Positions 58,790 through 64,000 of a DNA stretch of 64,000 nt are shown here, piece by piece. Within the stretch, counting starts at the first letter, position 1; every line of letters begins with the position of its first letter. Both the position numbers and the translations under genes were made by a program. Origin of the DNA: Bin87 sp965204905 (GTDB lineage Bacteria; Chloroflexota; Dehalococcoidia; Lucifugimonadales; UBA3495); NCBI GenBank assembly GCA_965204905.1, contig OZ242042.1:682001-746000 (forward strand), given 5' to 3'. The notes under the pieces were generated by a model, which saw nothing but the letters and a program-made list of their open reading frames with translations, did not search any database and was not told where the DNA came from.

Positions 58790-59194
58790 TTACGGCGTCC
58801 AGTCCAGCGTGCCGCGCCTCAACTGTTCGGCAATGTATGACCTGGCCCGTCGCATTTCGTTGTTGGGCAGCCCTGTCAACCCACGAAACTCCACGTTGTA
58901 GTGGTATGGATTATCGGGTAAAGGGTCATAAACCAGCGTTCCGCCCGCTGCTTCCAACTCCTCTGCGGTGTAGGAGATGGCGCCGGCGGGCGGTGAGCGT
59001 CCGTCAGTTGAACGGACCGCCGTATGAATGGCGTGCAACTCGTTGGGTTCGGGGTCGCCTTCGGGAATGGGCCCGTCCACCGACAAGTCCGGGGGATGTC
59101 GGTTGGTTTTAGGCTGGAATACGGGGGTCAGTATTCTGCCGTTCTGGTACTGGTCCGGCCAGACCTGTAGCCAATATATTCCCGTGTTGGCCAA
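58790..59194 (-). CDS. Hypothetical protein, second gene of an overlapping pair
   Basis: 134 residues starting at TTG 59194 with AGGGGT about 7 nt upstream. Sequence features: TGIYWLQVWPDQYQNGRI, a Pro-rich middle and VYDPLPDNPYHYNVEFRGLTGLPNNEMRRARSYIAEQL at the end. No recognised family. It overlaps the preceding gene by 86 bp in a different frame; that overlap and the small sizes recall toxin-antitoxin or toxin-immunity pairs, but nothing in the sequence proves it. Confidence 0.5.
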   Translation of the reverse strand: MANTGIYWLQVWPDQYQNGRILTPVFQPKTNRHPPDLSVDGPIPEGDPEPNELHAIHTAVRSTDGRSPPAGAISYTAEELEAAGGTLVYDPLPDNPYHYNVEFRGLTGLPNNEMRRARSYIAEQLRRGTLDWTP

Positions 59195-59573
59195 CTTCTA
59201 CCCCTAAGACTGACGCGACTTGCCGCCAACTATCTCCGCGGTCCAAGTCCAGGTCAAAAGTGCACTCAACGTCGATTCTGCCGTGGTTGGAAGCCAGGTA
59301 CAAATCTCCCGTTCTGTTGACGGTATCAACTTCCAGGGTGATGTTTTCGTTGTCTGATATCCAACACAGTGACAGCATGGCGTCTTCCGGCCCAGCGCCG
59401 ATATATGGCTGCGGGTACTCATCATGCCAGTGGACGGCGAAAGCGTCGCGCACCCAAGCAAAGGCTTCCGGCGACGGCCAAGCCCGATCAATGGGCTTCC
59501 AATCGCGCGCCATGGCGACTAGTTCATCCAGACGCTCGTTGAACGGCGTGATGGGGTGTTTGAACGCTAACAT
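59109..59573 (-). CDS. Hypothetical protein, first gene of an overlapping pair
   Basis: 154 residues from ATG 59573. It reads LAFKHPITPFNERLDELVAMARDWKPIDRAWPSPEAFAWV, then AMLSLCWISDNENITLEVDTVNRTGDLYLAS, a pattern found in small bacterial proteins of unknown role (a helical start and a beta-sheet with LEVD...GxLY). It starts 40 nt after rplT and overlaps the following gene by 86 bp. Confidence 0.55.
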   Translation of the reverse strand: MLAFKHPITPFNERLDELVAMARDWKPIDRAWPSPEAFAWVRDAFAVHWHDEYPQPYIGAGPEDAMLSLCWISDNENITLEVDTVNRTGDLYLASNHGRIDVECTFDLDLDRGDSWRQVASVLGVEVGQHGNILATGLAGPVPERQNTDPRIPA

Positions 59574-59613
59574 GGCGTAAATCCTTGCGCCGACCAATTA
59601 GTCGGCGCGGTGA

Positions 59614-59973
59614 TTAGGTTGCCGTTGCTGCGCCGGCCAGCTCGACCAGGCGCTCGAAGGCGTCGGGGTCGCGGACGGCCATGTCGGCCAGCATTTTGCG
59701 GTCGATCTCGATGCCGGCTACGTTCAGGCCGTGCATGAACTGGCTGTAGGTGGTGCCGTGCTGGCGGCACGCGGCGCCGATGCGGATGATCCACAGGCGG
59801 CGGAAGTCGCCCTTGCGTTCGCGGCGATGGCGGTACGCATGGCTCCAGGCGTGCATCACCGCCTCTTTGGCCCACTTGTAGTTGCGGCTTGAAGACGCCC
59901 GGTACCCCTTGGCGGCTTTCAGGACTTTCTTGTGGCGGGCGCGCTTGGTTACGCCCCTCTTGACTCTTGGCAC
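59614..59973 (-). CDS. rplT: 50S ribosomal protein L20
   Basis: 119 residues, very basic: MPRVKRGVTKRARHKKVLK, SSSRNYKWAKEAVMHAWSHAYRHRRERKGDFRRLWI, YSQFMHGL. All conserved L20 features are present. L20 binds 23S rRNA early in 50S assembly and in many bacteria represses its own operon. Third gene of infC-rpmI-rplT. Confidence 0.98.
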   Translation of the reverse strand: MPRVKRGVTKRARHKKVLKAAKGYRASSSRNYKWAKEAVMHAWSHAYRHRRERKGDFRRLWIIRIGAACRQHGTTYSQFMHGLNVAGIEIDRKMLADMAVRDPDAFERLVELAGAATAT

Positions 59974-59993
59974 GGTGTACAGTTCTCCGGTGT

Positions 59994-60194
59994 TTAGACG
60001 TCGTAGGGTATGAGGCGGCTGAGGCGCTTCACGTCAGCCTTGTCGTAGGCCATCTTCTGGGCGAACTTCCGGGTCACCTTCTTCGGCTTCTTGCGCCGTA
60101 GATGACTACTCATGCGCTTGCGGCGCATGAGTTTGCCAGAGCCGGTGACGTGGATGCGCGCTTTGGCGCCTTTGTGTGTTTTGAGTTTCGGCAT
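59994..60194 (-). CDS. rpmI: 50S ribosomal protein L35
   Basis: 66 residues: MPKLKTHKGAKARIHVTGSGKLMRRKRMSSHLRRKKP, the standard L35 sequence. It lies 21 nt after infC and 20 nt before rplT on the same strand, the universal operon order. Confidence 0.98.
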   Translation of the reverse strand: MPKLKTHKGAKARIHVTGSGKLMRRKRMSSHLRRKKPKKVTRKFAQKMAYDKADVKRLSRLIPYDV

Positions 60195-60215
60195 GTTCCT
60201 CTATTCCATGTTAAT

Positions 60216-60779
60216 CTACTCAGAGGTTGCTGTTTCCCTGGATTCATCGCGTTCCTGGCGGGCGGACACCGTGGGACTGGGAATGAGCACCATCGACATC
60301 GCGCGGCCCTCCATGGACGGCTGCTGTTCGAGGCGAATCTCGTCCTTCATCTCTTCGGCCACTTTCTTGAGCAGGGAGAGGCCGTTTTCCTGGTGGACCG
60401 CTTCGCGTCCCCGGAACCGTACCGTCAACTTCACTTTGTCGCCGTGGTTGATGAACTGGCGAACTTTACGCATCTTGGCGTCGAAGTCGTGGGTTCCGAT
60501 GTTGGGGCGGAATCGCACTTCTTTGAGTTCGTTGCTTTTCTGGGATTTTCGGGTCTCGCGCTCCTTCTTGGAAGACAGGTACCGGAGCTTGCCGTAGTCG
60601 AGGAGGCGGGCGACGGGAGGATCGGCGTTTGGCGCCACCTCCACCAGGTCAAGGTCGTGCATACGCGCCCTGGAGAGCGCGTCGGACACTGTCATAACCC
60701 CAAGCTGCTCGCCGTCTTCTCCGATAACCCTTACCTGTGGGACACGTATCTGTTCGTTGACCCTGTATTGCCTGGCTAT
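60216..60779 (-). CDS. infC: Translation initiation factor IF-3, apparently starting at ATA
   Basis: 187 residues. IF-3 binds the 30S subunit and checks start codons. The N-terminal domain (RQYRVNEQIRVPQVRVIGED, GVMTVSDALSRA, LDLVEVAPNADPPVARLLDYGK) and C-terminal domain (VRFRPNIGTHDFDAKMRKVRQFI) are complete. No ATG, GTG or TTG exists in frame before codon 29. An ATA codon at 60779-60777 lies 5 nt after GGAGGTG (60791-60785), in the right place for the conserved N-terminus. In E. coli infC starts at AUU and is autoregulated, so a rare start is expected. A sigma-70 promoter is at 60881-60853. Confidence 0.92.
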   Translation of the reverse strand: MARQYRVNEQIRVPQVRVIGEDGEQLGVMTVSDALSRARMHDLDLVEVAPNADPPVARLLDYGKLRYLSSKKERETRKSQKSNELKEVRFRPNIGTHDFDAKMRKVRQFINHGDKVKLTVRFRGREAVHQENGLSLLKKVAEEMKDEIRLEQQPSMEGRAMSMVLIPSPTVSARQERDESRETATSE

Positions 60780-60784
60780 GGTGC

Positions 60785-60791
60785 CACCTCC
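60785..60791 (-). promoter_or_regulatory. Shine-Dalgarno sequence deciding the infC start
   Basis: GGAGGTG on the minus strand, spaced 5 nt from an ATA codon that precedes the conserved IF-3 N-terminus. Upstream, a hairpin CCCGGT-CA-ACCGGG (60830-60817) lies in the leader. Confidence 0.65.
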
Positions 60792-60852
60792 GTCCGTAAG
60801 TAGATTCCGACCACTTCCCGGTTGACCGGGGCGGCCTGCTCTTGGTGAACCT

Positions 60853-60881
60853 ATTTTAGCGGTGGCTCAGTGCTCAGTCAA
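60853..60881 (-). promoter_or_regulatory. Sigma-70 promoter of infC-rpmI-rplT
   Basis: TTGACT (60881-60876), 17-bp spacer, TAAAAT (60858-60853) on the minus strand, about 75 nt before the infC start. The predicted leader holds a CCCGGT/ACCGGG hairpin. Confidence 0.65.
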
Positions 60882-60943
60882 CGATTCCCAACTGCAAACA
60901 AAATAATTGTTATTAGCAGGCATTACCGTAGGAGCAGCGTCCG

Positions 60944-61540
60944 TCAATCGTCATTCTCCTCGTCATCGTCGTCTTCGTATGGGTCGTCTTCGTCCTCATC
61001 ATCGATAAAGTCGTCTTCTTCACTGTCCTCATTGAGTGAGGACAGGATGTCCTGCATCAGATCGTCCGATTCGTCGCCGGCGGCGAGCAGCATCGGCGGG
61101 TCAGGTTCCACGACCTCGGGTTCCGGCAAGGACGCCAGTTCAAACCCGTAGAATACGTCGCTGTCCAGTATGCGGGCCAGACCGGAGACGGTAACCGTGA
61201 TGGGACGGATTGGGGAAGACCAGCGTTCGGTCAGTTCGTAATGCAGTTCGCGCAACGTCAGCGTTTGGTCATCGGCCAGCAGCAGGGTGCGGAACACTAT
61301 CTCCTGCAACGGCAGGGACTGGCGGATGTAGTTGTCATCGTCGGCGCAGTTGGCTCGGATTTCGGTGAGCAGGGCAACCGGGTCGTCCGCCTCGGAGGCC
61401 GGCTTGCCGTAGGATGGGCAGGCGTTGGTCAGGCGGGCCGCAAGCAGCGGAGCCGCGGAACGGTTCAACTCGGCCAGCCGATCCAGACTGACGCGATATT
61501 CCAGCCCTTCCAGACGAGGATTGACGGAAACTGTGCTCAT
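60944..61540 (-). CDS. Hypothetical protein with winged-helix-like domain and acidic tail (RpoE/delta-like architecture)
   Basis: 198 residues. The central part (LPLQEIVFRTLLLADDQTLTLRELHYELTERW...ITVTVSGLARILDSDVFYGFE) could be a winged helix of the HARE-HTH kind, and the last 40 residues are almost all Asp and Glu (DEDEDDPYEDDDDEENDD). That layout recalls RNA polymerase delta subunit, but the match is only in architecture. Its ATG overlaps the moeA stop by 4 nt, so the two are coupled. Confidence 0.6.
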   Translation of the reverse strand: MSTVSVNPRLEGLEYRVSLDRLAELNRSAAPLLAARLTNACPSYGKPASEADDPVALLTEIRANCADDDNYIRQSLPLQEIVFRTLLLADDQTLTLRELHYELTERWSSPIRPITVTVSGLARILDSDVFYGFELASLPEPEVVEPDPPMLLAAGDESDDLMQDILSSLNEDSEEDDFIDDEDEDDPYEDDDDEENDD

Positions 61541-62943
61541 TGGGCAACCTCTTCATTCCAGTCCAGCATGATGATTTTGACGGCCTGCCCGGCCTCTTTA
61601 CGCGGTAGGTCCGCCGGGCAAATCGCTAAACCGTTCGCCCGGGACAAGGATGTCAGTATGTTGGAACCCTGGGGGCCGGTAGGGCTGGCAAACCACGTTC
61701 CATCTCTGCGCTCGACCTCTACTCTGGCGTAAACGCGGCGGCCATCGCTGTTGAAAATCGGCCCGGTCAGTACCCCTTCCACCGTTGGTCGGGCCAGAAG
61801 GTCGCGCCCCAGCATCCGCCGGACGGCCGGCCGGCCAAACATCTCAAAGGCCAGCAGCGCGCTTACCGGGTTTCCCGGCAACCCCAGCAGGGGCAGCGGC
61901 CGGCCGTGCTCGCCGTGTAGCAGCCCGAAGGCCAGGGGTTTGGCGGGACGCATACGCACCGACCAGAAGTTCATGTCGCCACGCTGTTCGAGCACGTCCT
62001 TCACCATGTCGTAGTCGCCCTTGGAGACGCCGGCGGAGGTCACCAGCAGGTCGGCGTCGGCGGCTTCATCTATGCAGCGGTGCAGGTCTTCCAGGGTGTC
62101 GCGGGCGATGCCGATGATGCGCGGTATGCCGCCGGCGGCGATGACCGCGGCCGCGACGCTGCTGCTGTTGCTGTCGTAGATATGGCCGGGCGTCAGCGAT
62201 TCGCCGGCCGGTGTCAACTCGTCTCCGGTGGACAACACCGCCACCACCGGGCGACGGATTACGCGGGCCGTGGATAATCCCAGTGAGGCCATGACGCCGG
62301 CTTCGGCGGCCCGCACTATCGTTCCGGCCGGCAGCACCAACTCGCCGGCGGAGACGTCCTCCCCGGCGGGGCGAACATTGCTGCCCAGGGGCAGCGCCTT
62401 GTGAATCACGATCTCATCCAGCGGCTCGCCCCTGCGCCGGCGGTCGATCTCGTCCGTTTCCTCAAAGGGCACCACGGTATCGGCGCCGTTGGGGACGGGA
62501 GCGCCGGTCATGATCCGGATGGCTTTGCCCTCGGCAACGGTATCCTCGGAGACCTGTCCGGCGGCTACGGCGGAAATTACCGATAGGGTCGGGGGAGTTT
62601 CGCCCGCGCCGGCGATGTCGGAATGCAGCACCGCGTAACCGTCCATGGCCGAGTTGGCCAGCGGGGGCAAGTCCAGCGGCGAGGTGATGTCCTCGGCCAA
62701 GATCAGGCCCAGGCAATCGAGGACTGGCAACTCAACCGAGTCCAGCGGCGCGAAGTGGGCCAGGATGCGCGCGAACGCTTCCTCCACCTCCAGCATATCT
62801 TCGTGGCCGTGGGAGCCGTTGTGATGCCCTCCGTGGTGGCCGTGATGGCCATGGTGGGCGCCGTGGTCGTGGATGCTCTCGTGATCACCGTCTCCGTGAG
62901 CATCGTGGGCGTGCAGGTGGTGTGAGCGCTGATGAGTAGCCAT
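61537..62943 (-). CDS. moeA: Molybdopterin molybdenumtransferase MoeA with His-rich N-terminal extension
   Basis: 468 residues. After an unusual N-terminus with 19 histidines in residues 4-47, the MoeA fold begins: EDMLEVEEAFARILAHF, LPPLANSAMDGYAV, IMTGAPVPNGADTVVPFEET, VAVLSTGDELTPAG, SAGVSKGDYDMVKDVLEQ and LLGLPGNPVSALLAFEMF, all diagnostic. MoeA inserts molybdate into adenylylated molybdopterin. The His-rich segment is not part of the family and probably binds metal. No Shine-Dalgarno is obvious; TAATAT about 7 nt before the ATG could suggest a leaderless message. Confidence 0.92.
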   Translation of the reverse strand: MATHQRSHHLHAHDAHGDGDHESIHDHGAHHGHHGHHGGHHNGSHGHEDMLEVEEAFARILAHFAPLDSVELPVLDCLGLILAEDITSPLDLPPLANSAMDGYAVLHSDIAGAGETPPTLSVISAVAAGQVSEDTVAEGKAIRIMTGAPVPNGADTVVPFEETDEIDRRRRGEPLDEIVIHKALPLGSNVRPAGEDVSAGELVLPAGTIVRAAEAGVMASLGLSTARVIRRPVVAVLSTGDELTPAGESLTPGHIYDSNSSSVAAAVIAAGGIPRIIGIARDTLEDLHRCIDEAADADLLVTSAGVSKGDYDMVKDVLEQRGDMNFWSVRMRPAKPLAFGLLHGEHGRPLPLLGLPGNPVSALLAFEMFGRPAVRRMLGRDLLARPTVEGVLTGPIFNSDGRRVYARVEVERRDGTWFASPTGPQGSNILTSLSRANGLAICPADLPRKEAGQAVKIIMLDWNEEVAQ

Positions 62944-62997
62944 AACGATTAATATTACCACAGTGCGCGCCGACTGGCGGCGCAGATTCGTCGCCGG

Positions 62998-64000
62998 TTA
63001 ACCGCGAATCGTGGCGCCGGCTTCCCGTTCCAGAACTCGCGTCAGCCCGTTCACGGCGCGGTTCACGTCTTCGTTGGTCAGGGTGCGGTCGGAAGCGCGG
63101 AACCGGATGCGGAAGGCCAGGGAGCGGGTACCTTCAGGCACGTTTTCGCCCGCGTACACGTCGAACAGTTCGGCCCGCTCAACCAGGCGCACGCGCTCGA
63201 TCAGATGCTGCACCTGGCTGGCCGGCACGTTCTCCGGCACCACCAGCGCCAAGTCGCGGTTGGCTGCGGGGAACCGGGAAAGCGACTGGAAACGGTTTTC
63301 GGTGGCCCCATTATCCTGGCTGGCTGCCAAGAGGTCAGCCAAGCGCAACTCGAAGTAGATTACCGGATCCGGCCCCAGGTCAAAAGCTTCCCGAATGTCG
63401 GGGTGCAATTCGCCCACCGTTCCGACATCGCCCGGTTGCGCGCCGGCAACGGCGATGCTGGCGCAGCGGCCGGGATGGAACAGTGGATCGTCGGCGGACT
63501 GGTATGAAGCCGCGATGCCCATGCGCTCCAGCGCCGTCGTCAGCGTTCCGGTCAGGTCGAAAAAGTCCAGCGAATCGGACCCGCTCAGCCAGTTGGCATC
63601 GTAGCGTGGGCCGGACATCACGCCGGCGACCAGTTCCCGTTCGATTGGTAGCAGATTCGGCGGCAGCCCAGAATCCTGCGGGATGAACGCGCGCCCCAGC
63701 TCGAACAGGCGGAAACCGCCGTCGTTGTGTCCCTGGTTGTAGGCCAGGGTGTTCAGGATGCTGGCGGCAAGTGTGGGCCGCAGTACGTCCTGCTCGGCGG
63801 ACATGGGGTTGGCGACCCGGAGCAGAGGTTTGGCGTCGCGTCCGTCGCGGTTCAGCTTGGCCAGGTCGTCCGGTCCCACCAACGGGTAGCTGATGGTTTC
63901 CTGCATACCGGCGGCGGCCAGGGCGTCGCGCAACTCGTCCTTGAGCGCAGTCATCGCGTTGCCCTGGTGGTACGGGATGGGCGACGACAGCATCGTGGTG
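62998..64000 (-). CDS. pheT: Phenylalanine--tRNA ligase beta subunit (3' part; 5' end outside window)
   Basis: 334 codons of the C-terminal part, beginning in TTMLSSPIPYHQGN at the window edge. MQETISYPLVGPDDLAKLN, LLRVANPMSAEQDVLRPTLAASILNTLAYN, FRLFELGRAF and the C-terminal ferredoxin-fold anticodon-binding domain (SLSRFPAANRDLALVVPENV..., FRIRFRASDRTLTNEDVN) are PheT. With PheS it forms the heterotetrameric synthetase. It ends 54 nt before moeA. Confidence 0.95.
   Translation of the reverse strand, partial: TTMLSSPIPYHQGNAMTALKDELRDALAAAGMQETISYPLVGPDDLAKLNRDGRDAKPLLRVANPMSAEQDVLRPTLAASILNTLAYNQGHNDGGFRLFELGRAFIPQDSGLPPNLLPIERELVAGVMSGPRYDANWLSGSDSLDFFDLTGTLTTALERMGIAASYQSADDPLFHPGRCASIAVAGAQPGDVGTVGELHPDIREAFDLGPDPVIYFELRLADLLAASQDNGATENRFQSLSRFPAANRDLALVVPENVPASQVQHLIERVRLVERAELFDVYAGENVPEGTRSLAFRIRFRASDRTLTNEDVNRAVNGLTRVLEREAGATIRG

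Noticed and set aside
60102..60803. Plus-strand 233-codon ORF over rpmI and infC
   Set aside because: A shadow of highly biased ribosomal-protein codons on the opposite strand.

Overview
The window is 64 kb of GC-rich, gene-dense bacterial chromosome. I see no phage, plasmid, rRNA or CRISPR signature. The gene mix (DUF1501 + DUF1800 + NHL cluster, LIV-type ABC transporter, EtfAB, FMN-dependent 2-hydroxy-acid oxidase, EthD-like and acyl-CoA-dehydrogenase-like enzymes, PAC2 protein, standalone HerA ATPase, SelB) would fit an aerobic heterotrophic Chloroflexota bacterium such as the SAR202 or other Dehalococcoidia-related lineages. That placement is inferred from gene content; no phylogenetic marker was compared.

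Layout. 1-2.7 kb: start of selB (runs off the left edge), a DUF1989 gene and a 2-hydroxy-acid oxidase. 2.7-11.2 kb: der-plsY, then moxR-(hicB-like/hicA-like)-DUF58-transglutaminase-ogt on the + strand. 11.2-16.5 kb: small proteins, etfB-etfA, a gene broken by one stop codon, and a HEPN-like protein. 16.6-24.2 kb: a TPR protein, then a minus-strand run of 5'-3' exonuclease, Uma2, malate synthase, a coiled-coil membrane protein and a PEP-carboxykinase-like enzyme. 24.4-33.2 kb: thioesterase, bicupin, enolase-rsmG, mobA, acuC-like deacetylase, trmI, DUF2203, a repeat array in front of a Fic protein, and a lipoprotein protease. 33.2-40.6 kb: aldehyde dehydrogenase, a 716-bp gene-free stretch with repeats, an antitoxin-cyclase fusion, hicBA, panC, and herA with its partner. 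40.6-47.5 kb: tRNA-Asn and a complete branched-chain amino-acid-type ABC transporter with a double-length binding protein and a frameshifted permease. 47.5-57.5 kb: Ig-like membrane protein, NHL propeller, DUF1501, DUF1800, acyl-CoA-dehydrogenase-like flavoprotein, EthD-like protein, PAC2 and M20 peptidase. 57.5-64 kb: second copy of the structured repeat, three small hypothetical genes, rplT-rpmI-infC, an acidic-tailed protein, moeA and the 3' part of pheT.

How genes work together. Malate synthase and the PEPCK-like gene suggest growth on C2 compounds and gluconeogenesis. EtfAB would collect electrons from acyl-CoA-dehydrogenase-type enzymes. mobA and moeA serve molybdenum cofactor synthesis, and selB serves selenoprotein translation. 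moxR, DUF58 and the transglutaminase form the widespread membrane-associated trio.

Most unusual observations: (1) two roughly 260-bp elements at 35.0 and 57.5 kb with a conserved core, whose terminal arms differ in sequence but remain self-complementary, which looks like a structured RNA; (2) a CopG-type antitoxin domain fused to a class III nucleotide-cyclase-like domain; (3) a 3-unit, about 72-bp repeat array before the Fic gene; (4) a tandemly duplicated LIV binding protein; (5) infC apparently starting at ATA.
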